Shown piece by piece: positions 25,013-33,566 of a stretch of DNA of 64,000 nt. A program made the position numbers and the translations under genes. Source of the DNA: Streptomyces atratus (lineage in GTDB: Bacteria > Actinomycetota > Actinomycetes > Streptomycetales > Streptomycetaceae). The stretch lies in assembly GCF_900119365.1 (NCBI RefSeq), contig NZ_FPJO01000003.1:310001-374000 (forward strand), in the 5' to 3' direction. How positions within the stretch are numbered: the first letter of the stretch is position 1; each line of letters opens with the position of its first letter. The notes beneath the pieces were generated by a model that worked only from the letters and a program-made list of their open reading frames with translations, was not told the DNA's origin and searched no databases.

Positions 25013-25849
25013 ATGACCACCACCCTCCGGCCGACCGGGCCGATCCAGCAGGGCGCCGACGGCGCGAAGAGCCGCATGTACGACGTGTGCGACAACGGGC
25101 GGCCCGTCGGCTCCGTCGAGATCGGCACCGACGCCGCGTTCGGTACGTCCGCCGGTGTGCTGCTCTCCCTGAACATCGACGAACCGAGCCGGCGGCGGGG
25201 CCGCGGCACCATTGCCTTGCTCGCCGCCGAAGAGGTGCTGCGCGGATGGGGCTGCGGTCAGGTGCGCCTGTCGGCCCCGGAGGGGAATGAGGGGGCCCGA
25301 CGCCTGGCGGCCGTACTCGGCTACACCGAACGCAGCCGCAACATGGTCAAGGACCTCGGCCCGACGACCCCCGCGCTCCCGGACGGGGCCGAGGCCAGGG
25401 AGATGAGCGCCGAGGAGTTCGCGGCCTGGCAGCGCACCAGCGTCGACACGTATGCCCGGTCCTGGATCGACCAGGGCGTTCCGGCCGGACATGCCATGCA
25501 CAAGTCCCGGTCCGACCATGCCCGCAACCTTCCGGACGGACTGGACACCGAGGGCATGTACTTCCACGTCCTCGTCGTCGGGGGCACGGTCGTCGGCCAT
25601 GTGTGGGTGTCGGTGCGTGAGGGCGACGACGGCGGGACGACCGGGTTCGTCTTCGACGTCGAGGTGGCCGAGGAGTACCGGGGCCGCGGATACGGGCGTG
25701 CCCTGATGGCGCAGGCCGAGCACATCACCCTGGCCGTGGGCCCCCGCCGCCTCGGACTGCACGTGTTCGCCGCCAACACGCCCGCCCTGCGGCTGTACGA
25801 GTCGCTCGGGTACCGGACGACTCAGTACAACCTGGCCAAGAACCTCTGA
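25013..25849 (+). CDS. tandem GNAT acetyltransferase
   Basis: A 278-residue protein with two GNAT-like halves. The first (about 1-120) has a weak motif A (DEPSRRRGRGTIALLAAEEV); the second (about 125-278) has a strong one (VEVAEEYRGRGYGRALMAQAE) followed by LHVFAANTPALRLYESLGY. The first half is probably structural and the second catalytic. Mycothiol synthase MshD also has two GNAT domains, but its characteristic segments are not seen. A TAGAAC box seven bases before the ATG at 25013 suggests a leaderless mRNA. The stop is 12 bases from the convergent thioredoxin-like gene. Confidence 0.8.
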   Translation: MTTTLRPTGPIQQGADGAKSRMYDVCDNGRPVGSVEIGTDAAFGTSAGVLLSLNIDEPSRRRGRGTIALLAAEEVLRGWGCGQVRLSAPEGNEGARRLAAVLGYTERSRNMVKDLGPTTPALPDGAEAREMSAEEFAAWQRTSVDTYARSWIDQGVPAGHAMHKSRSDHARNLPDGLDTEGMYFHVLVVGGTVVGHVWVSVREGDDGGTTGFVFDVEVAEEYRGRGYGRALMAQAEHITLAVGPRRLGLHVFAANTPALRLYESLGYRTTQYNLAKNL

Positions 25850-25861
25850 GGACCGGGCCGC

Positions 25862-26377
25862 TCAGCCGCGCTCGGCGAGCAGCCGGTCGGTGATCTCCTC
25901 GATCCGTTCGCGCAGCCCGTCCTGGCTCTTGCCGCCGTCCAGCCGCTCGTCGCCGATCACATACGTCGGGGTGCCGGTGACCCCGATCGCCTTGCCCTCG
26001 GCCTGGTCGGCGTCGACGATCAGCATGTGGCGTCCGTCGATCAGCGCGGTGTCCATCTCCTCGGCGTCCAGGCCGAGTTCCCGCGCCACCTCGACGAGCA
26101 GCGGTTCGCCGGTGCGGGCGAGATCGGCGGTCCGGGCGAGCACCGCCTCGATGTACGGCCAGTCCTGGCCCTGGGCGGCGGCCTCCTCGGCGGCCTGCGC
26201 GGCGGCGTAGGCGTGCTTGTGCTTCTCCAGCGGGAAGTGGCGCAGCCGCACGTCCAGCCGGTCGCCGTACTTGGCCCGCAGGGCGTGGACATCGGTGAGG
26301 GCCTGGTGACAGTCGGGACACTGGAGCTCGCACCAGACGTCGAGGACGACGGGGGTCGCAGGGGTGGAATCGCTCAT
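25862..26377 (-). CDS. DsbA-like thioredoxin-fold protein
   Basis: A 171-residue protein with the DsbA/FrnE layout: a strand leading into the active-site CPDC (20-23), a long helical insert with two HKHAYAAAQAAEEAAAQG-type helices, and the cis-proline loop TGTPT (P137). There is no signal peptide, so it should act in the cytoplasm, either as a thiol-disulfide oxidoreductase or isomerase. C16 gives a third cysteine near the active site. GGAGA lies nine bases before the ATG. Redox partner unknown. Confidence 0.85.
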   Translation of the reverse strand: MSDSTPATPVVLDVWCELQCPDCHQALTDVHALRAKYGDRLDVRLRHFPLEKHKHAYAAAQAAEEAAAQGQDWPYIEAVLARTADLARTGEPLLVEVARELGLDAEEMDTALIDGRHMLIVDADQAEGKAIGVTGTPTYVIGDERLDGGKSQDGLRERIEEITDRLLAERG

Positions 26378-26579
26378 GCGGCCAGTCTCCCAGGGCCCGC
26401 GCGAGCCTCCCAATCGGCACCCGTTCCGCCACGGCCCGGTACTGCCCGGCGCACCGCCGATCGGCACCTGGGGAGGAGCCCGGCCCTGAAATGTCCCTGA
26501 TGCGGTGCGGGATCGTGGCCACCGGGCCGGTCACCGGTGCAGGATGGAAGGGACGTTTCCCCTGCGCCTGGAGGCACCG

Positions 26580-27035
26580 ATGCTTGCCGAGACCATCTGC
26601 TCCGCGGTGTCCGCGGCGGGCCTGGGCATCGCCGCCGTCACCGCCTGGCGAAAGCGCTTCCTGGCCGCGACCCGGATCGCCGCCTACTCCCTGGTCCCGA
26701 TCGCGCTGGTGCTGACCGGGATCGTGGACTGGGTCGCCGGAATCGCCTTCAAGCCCAGTGTCTGGCTCGGTTTCGGGCTGCTCGCGGTGGCCTGGCTGCT
26801 GTTCGCGACCACGCGCGCGATCGAGCGCCGCAGCGGCGGCACCCGCAAGGAGCGCAGGGCCGCCGCACGGGCGGCGCAGGGCGAGGCGGTCACCCCTGCG
26901 GCCTCGGCGCCCTCGCTGGGGGCGGGGCTCCCGGAGTCCCAGGCGCGTCCGAAGGCGAAGCCCCGGCAGCAGTCCGCCGCACCGGGCGAGGACTTCAGCG
27001 ACATCGAGGCCATCCTGAAGAAGCACGGCATCTGA
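26580..27035 (+). CDS. conserved actinobacterial membrane protein
   Basis: A 151-residue protein with two to three hydrophobic helices (SAVSAAGLGIAAVTAW; TRIAAYSLVPIALVLTGIV; SVWLGFGLLAVAWLLFATTR) and a basic, Ala/Pro-rich cytoplasmic tail ending EDFSDIEAILKKHGI. That terminal helix is the kind of short, charged segment that contacts a partner protein. TGGAGG lies six bases before the ATG at 26580. No family function is recognised. It is followed after 100 bases by the LacI regulator, with no sign of shared transcription. Confidence 0.75.
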   Translation: MLAETICSAVSAAGLGIAAVTAWRKRFLAATRIAAYSLVPIALVLTGIVDWVAGIAFKPSVWLGFGLLAVAWLLFATTRAIERRSGGTRKERRAAARAAQGEAVTPAASAPSLGAGLPESQARPKAKPRQQSAAPGEDFSDIEAILKKHGI

Positions 27036-27135
27036 TCCCCGCCCCCTGGCCCGGAGGGCCGTCCCCGGGCGCCGTCCGTACGATGGGGACACGTCGCGGA
27101 CGGGTGCGGCCGAAGCCATCAGTGGGGCAGGGCAA

Positions 27136-28155
27136 GTGGGGCGTGTGGCAGGGATCAAGGATGTGGCCCGGCAGGCCGGGGTCTCCGTGGGCACCGTGTC
27201 CAACGTGATCAACCGGCCCGAGGCGGTGCTGCCGGAGACCCGCGCCCGGGTGCTCGCCGCCATCGAGGAACTCGGTTACGTGCGCAGCGAGTCGGCACGC
27301 CAGCTGAGGGCGGGCCGCAGCCGGATCATGGCCCTGCTCGTCCTCGACATGGGCAACCCCTTCTTCGTGGACGTGGCCCGTGGCGCCGAGCGCGCCGCCC
27401 GGGAGGCCGGCCTCGGCGTCATGGTCTGCAACAGCGACCAGAGCCCGGCGGAGGAGGCCGAGTACCTCGGGCTCTTCGCCGAGCAGCGGGTCTGCGGCGT
27501 CCTGGTCACTCCGGCCGACGCGACCGGCCGGAACCTGGAGGCGTTCAGCCGTCACCGCATCCCCTTCGTCCTGGTGGACCGCGTGGCGTCCGGCGCGGGG
27601 ACCTGCGCGGTCTCCGTCGACGACGTCCGCGGCGGCGCCCTCGCCGTGGGGCACCTGGTCTCGGCCGGGCACCGCTCGGTGGCGTACATCAGAGGCCCGG
27701 GCGACCTCCATCAGATCCGGGACCGGCGCGAAGGCGCCCTGTCGGCCCTCGCCGACGCCGGGCTCCCGCCCGAAGCGCTCGTGGAGATCCCCTCCGACCG
27801 GCTGGACGTGGCTGCGGGCCGCGATGCCGGGGCCCGACTGCTCGGCCTCGTGCCCCGGCCGACCGCGGTGTTCTGCGCCAACGACCTGCTCGCCCTGGGG
27901 GTGCTCCAGGCGCTGTACGCGGCGGGCGTCGGGGTGCCGCACGACATCGCCATCGTCGGCTACGACGACATCGAGTTCGCCGCCGCCGCTGCCGTGCCGC
28001 TCACCTCGGTCCGCCAGCCCGCGGTCGTGATGGGCAGGATGGCCGCGGAGCTCCTGCTGGAGGAGTCGGACGACGAGGACGGTACCCATGAGCACCGCAG
28101 TGTGGTGCTCCAGCCGGAGCTCGTGGTGCGGGCCTCCAGTTCGACACCGCGCTGA
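27136..28155 (+). CDS. LacI family transcriptional regulator
   Basis: A 339-residue regulator: helix-turn-helix and hinge at the N-terminus (IKDVARQAGVSVGTVSNVIN, 7-26; hinge QLRAGRSR), then a periplasmic-binding-protein-like effector domain (MALLVLDMGNPFFVDVARG; ending IVGYDDIEFAAAAAVPLTSV). It should bind a palindromic operator as a dimer and respond to a sugar or nucleoside. No sugar-use genes adjoin it, so its target is probably elsewhere. The GTG at 27136 follows GGGGCAGGG. Streptomyces hold dozens of LacI-type proteins, so no specific name is justified. Confidence 0.92.
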   Translation: MGRVAGIKDVARQAGVSVGTVSNVINRPEAVLPETRARVLAAIEELGYVRSESARQLRAGRSRIMALLVLDMGNPFFVDVARGAERAAREAGLGVMVCNSDQSPAEEAEYLGLFAEQRVCGVLVTPADATGRNLEAFSRHRIPFVLVDRVASGAGTCAVSVDDVRGGALAVGHLVSAGHRSVAYIRGPGDLHQIRDRREGALSALADAGLPPEALVEIPSDRLDVAAGRDAGARLLGLVPRPTAVFCANDLLALGVLQALYAAGVGVPHDIAIVGYDDIEFAAAAAVPLTSVRQPAVVMGRMAAELLLEESDDEDGTHEHRSVVLQPELVVRASSSTPR

Positions 28156-28294
28156 GATCCCGGAGCCGGACCGAATATCTGGCGGCCGATCGGACGCCGG
28201 AGCGAATTCCGACCGTCCGGGGTGGGTGAACTCCCGGTACGAAAAGGCGCGTTGATCGCCAACAGGGCCCCGAGTGAGTCATGATCGTCCCGAG

Positions 28295-28450
28295 ATGGTG
28301 GACACCTCCCGGGGCGATGCCCCCGCAACCCCTGCCGAAGAGCCGCGCGGCTGCCTCTTCGCGCTCTCCCAGCCCCCTTTGATGATCTTCCTCGCGGTGG
28401 TCGGCAGTCTTCTGCTGATGGCCGCGTTGCATGATCTCTTCATGCTGTGA
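28295..28450 (+). CDS. 51-residue single-TM membrane peptide
   Basis: A short frame from ATG 28295 to TGA 28450. The N-terminal half is polar (DTSRGDAPATPAEEPRG); the C-terminal half is one hydrophobic helix (PPLMIFLAVVGSLLLMAALH) with a short DLF tail. No ribosome site is visible, but CATGAT lies about ten bases upstream, so the mRNA may be leaderless. A GTG one codon on is an equal alternative start. It converges on the CGNR gene with four bases between. The clean domain split and tight packing argue for a real gene; I believe similar peptides occur in other Streptomyces. Confidence 0.6.
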   Translation: MVDTSRGDAPATPAEEPRGCLFALSQPPLMIFLAVVGSLLLMAALHDLFML

Positions 28451-28454
28451 ACGG

Positions 28455-29042
28455 TCAGCCGGCCGCTTCCTTGCGGCGTGCCCGGTACGCGGCCACATGC
28501 AGACGGTTGCCGCAGGTGCGGCTGGAGCAGTAGCGGCGGGAGCGGTTCCGGGACAGGTCGACGAAGGCGTGCCGGCAGTCCGGCGCCTCGCACCGCCGCA
28601 GCCGTTCCAGCTCGCCCGCCACCACGATGAAGGCCAGCGCCATGCCGCAGTCGGCCGCGAGGTGGTCGGCGATCGACGCGTCGGGTGCGAAGTAGTGCAC
28701 ATGCCAGTCGTAGCCGTCGTGATCGCTGAGCTGCGGTGTCGTGCCGGCGGCGGCGACGAGCGCGTTGACGAGTGCGGCGGCGGTCCGGGTGTCGTCCGTC
28801 GCGAAGATCTCGGCGAAGTGCGTCCGTACGTCCTGTACGGCCCGCAGGTCCTTCTCGTGGAGCTCGCCCACGCCGCTGATGCGATGGCGCCGCGCGAAGT
28901 CGTACAGAGCTTCGGTTCCGGCGAGACCGTCGCTCCGCTCGCCTTCCGGCTGCCCGCTCGCCGGCGGTTCGCTCTCCGGTGCGGTGTTCAACAGGTCGAC
29001 CACCGTGTCGAGGGCGATCCGGGTGTCGTGGGGGATCAGCAC
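28455..29042 (-). CDS. CGNR zinc-finger regulator (ABATE domain)
   Basis: A 195-residue protein with an N-terminal ABATE-type helical domain (about 1-140), thought to bind small ligands, and a C-terminal zinc finger with Cys151, Cys156, Cys172 and Cys177. The last is the first residue of the name-giving CGNR (177-180), followed by basic residues for DNA contact. Such proteins act as stress- or drug-responsive regulators, often beside a transporter; none is adjacent here. The start is a GTG at 29042. It is monocistronic. Confidence 0.88.
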   Translation of the reverse strand: MLIPHDTRIALDTVVDLLNTAPESEPPASGQPEGERSDGLAGTEALYDFARRHRISGVGELHEKDLRAVQDVRTHFAEIFATDDTRTAAALVNALVAAAGTTPQLSDHDGYDWHVHYFAPDASIADHLAADCGMALAFIVVAGELERLRRCEAPDCRHAFVDLSRNRSRRYCSSRTCGNRLHVAAYRARRKEAAG

Positions 29043-29354
29043 GCTTTCGCTCCCTGCCTCCGGCGGGCGGGTCTCCGCCGATGCGGGCTGACTCTACTGG
29101 CTCGGCCGGAGCGCACAGCGGCCCGAGAGGCCCCATGAGGGGTGCGGAGAGCGGATACCGGCCACGGGCGGGTATCTGTGGCCGGTGGGTGCCTGCCCGG
29201 GGCGTGAGGGAGGCACCACGGGCTCCCCGGGGGCGCACGCCGACGCCGTCACCACGGTGGATTCCGTGATGGCGGCGCCGGCGTCACCGTATGAGGTTTT
29301 CCGCGCGGCGCCGTCTCCCCGAGTCGGACGGCGCCGTGCAGCTCTCGGCCTGGC
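29043..29354. other. 312-bp gap between CGNR gene and ssgB 3' end
   Basis: This holds the upstream region of the minus-strand CGNR gene and, near 29307-29335, the hairpin that ends ssgB. No other gene or repeat was recognised. Confidence 0.5.
29307..29335 (-). terminator. terminator of ssgB
   Basis: GGCGCCGTC (29307-29315) pairs with GACGGCGCC (29327-29335) across an 11-base loop, 20 bases beyond the ssgB stop. Confidence 0.7.
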
Positions 29355-29768
29355 TCAGCTCTCGGCCAGGATGTGTGAGAGCTCCGTATCGAGGTCGAAG
29401 TGGCGATGCTCGGTGCCCGGCGGCACCGCGGCGTCGGTCCGCTTCAGGAACGACTCCAGGGCTCTCGCCGGGGCTTCGAGCAGGGCTTCGCCCTCTGGGG
29501 AGCTCAGCGCGATACAGACGACGCCCTGGCCGTGACTACGGGATGGCCAGACGCGGACGTCTCCGGTTCCGGTGGGCCGGTGCAGCCCCTCGGCAAGGAG
29601 GTCGCGGGCGAATACCCATTCGACCGTCTCCTCCGCTCCGGTATGGAAGGTGGCGTGCACGGCATACGGATCGGCCGTGTCATACCGCAGGCCCGCGGGT
29701 ACAGGCAGTGAGGACTCGCTCGACACAACGAGGCGCAGGTGCAGCTCGCAGCTGACCGTGGTGTTCAT
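29355..29768 (-). CDS. ssgB: sporulation-specific cell division protein SsgB
   Basis: A 137-residue SsgA-like protein recognised by its near-invariant sequence (MNTTVSCELHLRLV; VWPSRSHGQGVVCIALSSPE; TELSHILAES at the C-terminus). SsgB marks the future septum sites in aerial hyphae and recruits FtsZ to begin sporulation septation; it is almost unchanged across Streptomyces. The ATG at 29768 is chosen by homology, with AAAGG about 11 bases upstream. The upstream region (29769-29958) is shared with the divergent PGPGW gene and is where developmental sigma-H control is known in S. coelicolor; I could not pin down the box. Confidence 0.97.
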   Translation of the reverse strand: MNTTVSCELHLRLVVSSESSLPVPAGLRYDTADPYAVHATFHTGAEETVEWVFARDLLAEGLHRPTGTGDVRVWPSRSHGQGVVCIALSSPEGEALLEAPARALESFLKRTDAAVPPGTEHRHFDLDTELSHILAES

Positions 29769-29945
29769 AAGCGCCAGGGCCTTTCGCTCAGTGTGCGCTC
29801 GGGGATTCGCACGTCGGCGAAATCGACATGCCACCTACGGTGGCGTTGTAAACCCCTCTGACCTTTTTGTGTTCCTTCAGGTAGCTCGTACGGCGGTGTG
29901 TGACTTTTGGTTATGCGGCCATTCCGGTGATGAAGACCGTTCCGG

Positions 29946-29951
29946 TAGGTT
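29946..29951 (+). promoter_or_regulatory. -10 box of a leaderless mRNA for the PGPGW gene
   Basis: TAGGTT ends seven bases before the ATG at 29959; no ribosome site is present. Confidence 0.45.
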
Positions 29952-29958
29952 GGCTTCC

Positions 29959-30447
29959 ATGAATGCGGAGCGCGACGCGCGGGACGGGGGCGCCGCACCG
30001 GCGGCACCGGTGGCCGACGCGGGGGACAGGACGGACAGCGTGACGGGTGAGGTGACCGAGGGTGTGACCAAGGAGCGGGATCTCGGCTCCCGGGCGCCCG
30101 GGTTCATCAAGGCGTCCAGGGCGCTGCACCTGAGCTGGCAGGTCGGCGTCTTCGTGGTCGGCCTCGCCGTGGTCGTGGCGGGCATCATCATGCTGCCGCT
30201 GCCCGGGCCCGGCTGGCTGGTGATCTTCGGCGGCATGGCGATCTGGGCGACCGAGTTCGTCTGGGCACAGCTGGTGCTCCGCTGGACCAGGCGGAAGGTC
30301 ACCGAGGCCGCCCAGCGGGCGCTCGACCCCAAGGTCCGGCGGCGCAACATCATCCTCACCTCGGTCGGCCTGGTGATCATCGCGGTGCTGGTGGGGATCT
30401 ACGTCTGGAAGTTCGGCATCACCATGCCGTGGAAGATCCACGAGTGA
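29959..30447 (+). CDS. PGPGW-motif transmembrane protein (TIGR02611-like)
   Basis: A 162-residue membrane protein. After a ~48-residue charged N-terminus come a helix (WQVGVFVVGLAVVVAGIIML), the signature loop LPGPGWLVIFGG (81-92), a basic amphipathic stretch (RWTRRKVTEAAQRAL) and a last helix (NIILTSVGLVIIAVLVGIYV). The PGPGW turn defines a family common in actinobacteria whose function is unknown. It is divergent from ssgB and followed by tRNA-Val. The start is at 29959, where a TAGGTT box implies a leaderless transcript. Confidence 0.85.
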   Translation: MNAERDARDGGAAPAAPVADAGDRTDSVTGEVTEGVTKERDLGSRAPGFIKASRALHLSWQVGVFVVGLAVVVAGIIMLPLPGPGWLVIFGGMAIWATEFVWAQLVLRWTRRKVTEAAQRALDPKVRRRNIILTSVGLVIIAVLVGIYVWKFGITMPWKIHE

Positions 30448-30501
30448 CCCGGGGGTGGTCATGGGGCGCCGCTGACATGGGGTAATGTTTGGCCTGCGCC
30501 C

Positions 30502-30573
30502 GGGCGATTAGCTCAGTGGGAGAGCGCTTCGTTCACACCGAAGAGGTCACTGGTTCGAACCCAGTATCGCCCA
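30502..30573 (+). tRNA. tRNA-Val(CAC), copy 1
   Basis: Acceptor GGGCGAT/ATCGCCC, D arm GCTC AGTGGGA GAGC, anticodon stem CTTCG/CGAAG with loop TTCACAC (anticodon CAC), T arm ACTGG-TTCGAAC-CCAGT, discriminator A, no encoded CCA. A TAATGT -10 box lies at 30483-30488. Confidence 0.95.
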
Positions 30574-30580
30574 CCCCGAA

Positions 30581-30620
30581 CAGAGGGCCCGTGAGACCGC
30601 AGAGTCTCACGGGCCCTCTG
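30581..30620 (+). terminator. terminator of tRNA-Val(CAC) copy 1
   Basis: A perfect 17-bp stem, CAGAGGGCCCGTGAGAC (30581-30597) and its complement (30604-30620), with a 6-base loop, 7 bases after the tRNA. Confidence 0.85.
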
Positions 30621-30945
30621 CGCTTCCCGTGTCCGGCCGGTTCTTCGGGTTCCGGCCGGACACCTCGAAGATTCACAAGCGCTTTCGTGAACGATTCAAT
30701 CCGGGTGGTGGCCGGCGGAGGGGATCCGCTAATCGAGCAGAGGAAGCCGGATATCGCGGCCGGGCGGACTCCGGCGGCCGTGGGAATTCCCGCAAAGGGA
30801 TCGACCGCCGGTATCCGCGGGCAATGCTCCGGCGATTCGCGAACTCCCGCCGGAATATGCCGAGGGAGCGGCCACCGGTGCGAACTGCTCGATTTCTCGG
30901 GCGAGTTCACCGAGGCCGCTCCCGGGCCGGTCGTACGACGCACTG
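30621..30945. other. 325-bp non-coding stretch with two inverted repeats
   Basis: A second strong hairpin, GTGTCCGGCCGG (30629-30640) with CCGGCCGGACAC (30652-30663), follows the tRNA terminator. A further repeat, GGGAGCGGCC (30864-30873) with GGCCGCTCCC (30914-30923), lies just beyond the 3' end of the minus-strand membrane gene and may be its terminator. Bases 30664-30860 look less G/C-rich than the surroundings; no gene was recognised. Confidence 0.5.
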
Positions 30946-33519
30946 TCAGCGCATCCGGCCCACCGTCTCCTTCAGCCGCCGCGCGTCGCGCAGCCGTTGC
31001 TCGTACGTCGCCCCGACCACCAGCAGCAGTACCCCGGCCAGCGCCGGCGGCAGCCAGCGGGGGAGCGCGCCGACGACCTGGACCACGTACGGCGCCAGTT
31101 CGTGCACGGCGTCCATGGCCAGCACCGCGCCACCGAGCAGCAGCAGCGCCTGGAGCCGCAGCCGGGCGCCCGCCAGTGTGATCACCAGGGCAGCCACGCC
31201 GAGCAACAGTGGCCGGGGCCAGTGCGGATCGGCCCAGGCCGCGAAGAGGCTCGGGACCAGCGTCGCCGCGAGACCCGCCCCGTACGCCGTCCACGACGAC
31301 GCCTCGGGGTCGCGGCGCCGGCGCAGGACACCGACCGCCAGGGCGGGCACCGTCACCGGCAGCGTGTACGCCTCCGGGGCCGACACCCCCGAGGCCGAGA
31401 GCCGCACCCAGCTCGCCAGGACGAAGAGCGCCACCGCCAGATACCCGGCCACCGGCCGCCGCTCGGCACGTACGGCCGTGCCCGCCGCCAGCACCCCGCC
31501 CAGCGCCAGCACCAGCGCCAGGAACGGCAGGTCCGGTACCGCCATGACCACCGCCACCGCAGCAGCCGCGGCTCCCGTCAGCTCGACCGGAAGAGCCACC
31601 GGGCGGCCCCGCAGCCGGGCCCCGAGGAGCACCGTCACCGCGGGGACGAGCAGCATGACCGGCGCCGCCCGGTCCCCGGCCAGCCCCAGCGACGCCCCGG
31701 CCGCGCGGGCGAGCACCGTCCCGCACACCACGGCCCCGCACGCCGGCACCGCCTGCGCGATCCGCAGCGCCCGTACCGCACGCACCGCCCCGGCGTCCGG
31801 CAGCGCCCGCGCGGCCCGCGCCGCGGCGCCGTCGAGCAGCACCGCGACCGCCCCGAGCACCACCAGCAGCACCGCGAACACCGCGTACGTCGCGGCCTCG
31901 GCCGCGAGCGAGAGGAACCCGGTGCTCACCGCGCCGGACAGCCCGCACACCAGCGCGGTCGTCCCCACCGCGCCCGACCCGCGCCGCAGCGCCTGCACCG
32001 CCACCGCCGACACCGCGACGACCAGCGCCGACTGCACCGACACGGCCGCCGCGTACGACAGCCCCAGCACCGCGGGCGACGCGGTGAGCCCCGCCCAGCA
32101 GAGGGCCACCGCAGCGGCGCCCGCCGCACTCCGCCCGGCCGCACCCAAAGAGAGCACCGGCCCCGCCGCCCGTACCAGTCGGTCCCACGACCGGTGGGCG
32201 AGACCCAGCAGAGCGGCCACCGTCAGCAGCACCACCGGGGCCGCGGCCAGGTGGGACCACCCGAGCCCCTCCGTACCCAGAGCGCCCCGGACCCCGTCGG
32301 GAGCACCGGACCACACGCGGGCCAACTGCGACACCGTACCCATCAGCGACATACCGACCGGCGGCGCCGCGGACAGCACCGCGGCCGCGGTCACCGCCGA
32401 CGAGGCCCACACCACGCCCTGCCCGACCGGGCGCGGCAGCGGTGCGCGCAGCGCGGCCAACAGCACCGCACCGCACAGCAGATACACCGGCACCGACCAG
32501 CCCCAGTCCATCCCGGCACGCAGCACACCACCCACCGCGGCCACCGCGCACAATCCGGCCAGCACACCGCCCGCCACCGCCAGACCCGTGGGCGCACGCC
32601 ACGCCCCGGCCAGCGCGAGCGCGGCACCCGCGAGCAGCAGCGCGGCCGGCGCCGACGCGTCCGGCACCGATCCGGCGGACACCGACTGCGACAGGGCCAC
32701 CAGCAGTCCCAGCAGGCCCGTCGTCCAGCAGCCGACACAGGCCGTCACCCGTACCGCGAGGCCCGGACCCCACAACGCGATCGCGCAGTCCAGCGCCGCC
32801 GTCAGCAGCAGTGCCCAGCCGAACACCGAGGCGCCCGCCCCCGCAGACCAGGCCCACAGCAGCAGTGGCAGCTGAGCGCTCACCACCGCCAGGGGCAGCG
32901 GCAGCCGCAGCCGGCCGAGCAGCAGCCCGTACCCGCCCCACAGCACCGCCAGCACCGCCGAGGCGGCCGCGGCGAAACCGGCGCCACCGGCCTCCGGCAC
33001 CGCCACCCGGTGCAGCGCGTAGGCGTCGAGGATCATCAGCACGGACGCCAGGGCGCCGAGCGACTCGGCGGTCGCACAGAGCCCACGGCGCAGCAGCACG
33101 GCGGGAGCGGCGAGCGCCGCGAGCGTCACCACGGCGAGCACCGCCGAGCGGCCGGAGATCCCCATGTGGCCCCAGCTGACCAGGGTGAACGCGATCGCCG
33201 CGACCGTCAGCAGCAGACCGCCCAGGGTGAGCAGCACATTCTGCGCACTGCGCGGACCGGCCTGCCCGGCGGGAGGACCGAAGGAAGCCGCGAACGGAGC
33301 CGGCGGCCCGAACGGGGCGGCCGGCTGCGGCACCGGCGGCGCGGCCGGAGGACCGGCGGGTGGCGTCAGCACACTCAGCAGCCAGGTACGGCGGACCAGC
33401 AACTGGGAGCGGCGGGCGTCCAGCCGGGCCAGTTCGCGATCGAGGAGCGCCAATTCCTCGGCGGGTGGCGGCACATGTTCCATGGACGCGAGTGTGGTGC
33501 GAGCCACAGTCTCGGACAT
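30946..33519 (-). CDS. giant polytopic membrane protein (SCO7613-like)
   Basis: An 857-residue protein. The first ~50 residues form a charged helix (EELALLDRELARLDARRSQL), a likely coiled coil, followed by a Pro/Ala linker; then some 20 or more hydrophobic helices run to the C-terminus with very short loops, ending in basic KETVGRMR. It resembles Streptomyces proteins annotated as SCO7613 C-terminal-domain membrane proteins, of unknown function. There are no recognisable transporter or enzyme motifs. The ATG at 33519 is used; an ATG 12 codons on is possible. It lies alone between two identical tRNA-Val genes. Confidence 0.8.
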   Translation of the reverse strand: MSETVARTTLASMEHVPPPAEELALLDRELARLDARRSQLLVRRTWLLSVLTPPAGPPAAPPVPQPAAPFGPPAPFAASFGPPAGQAGPRSAQNVLLTLGGLLLTVAAIAFTLVSWGHMGISGRSAVLAVVTLAALAAPAVLLRRGLCATAESLGALASVLMILDAYALHRVAVPEAGGAGFAAAASAVLAVLWGGYGLLLGRLRLPLPLAVVSAQLPLLLWAWSAGAGASVFGWALLLTAALDCAIALWGPGLAVRVTACVGCWTTGLLGLLVALSQSVSAGSVPDASAPAALLLAGAALALAGAWRAPTGLAVAGGVLAGLCAVAAVGGVLRAGMDWGWSVPVYLLCGAVLLAALRAPLPRPVGQGVVWASSAVTAAAVLSAAPPVGMSLMGTVSQLARVWSGAPDGVRGALGTEGLGWSHLAAAPVVLLTVAALLGLAHRSWDRLVRAAGPVLSLGAAGRSAAGAAAVALCWAGLTASPAVLGLSYAAAVSVQSALVVAVSAVAVQALRRGSGAVGTTALVCGLSGAVSTGFLSLAAEAATYAVFAVLLVVLGAVAVLLDGAAARAARALPDAGAVRAVRALRIAQAVPACGAVVCGTVLARAAGASLGLAGDRAAPVMLLVPAVTVLLGARLRGRPVALPVELTGAAAAAVAVVMAVPDLPFLALVLALGGVLAAGTAVRAERRPVAGYLAVALFVLASWVRLSASGVSAPEAYTLPVTVPALAVGVLRRRRDPEASSWTAYGAGLAATLVPSLFAAWADPHWPRPLLLGVAALVITLAGARLRLQALLLLGGAVLAMDAVHELAPYVVQVVGALPRWLPPALAGVLLLVVGATYEQRLRDARRLKETVGRMR

Positions 33520-33566
33520 GCGCTCGGATACTCAGTTCCCCGGCTGAGTACGCGCAGACTGGGGCC

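Noticed and set aside
25013-25849. Mycothiol synthase MshD, suggested by two GNAT domains
   Set aside because: Length and double domain fit loosely, but MshD-specific segments are not seen.
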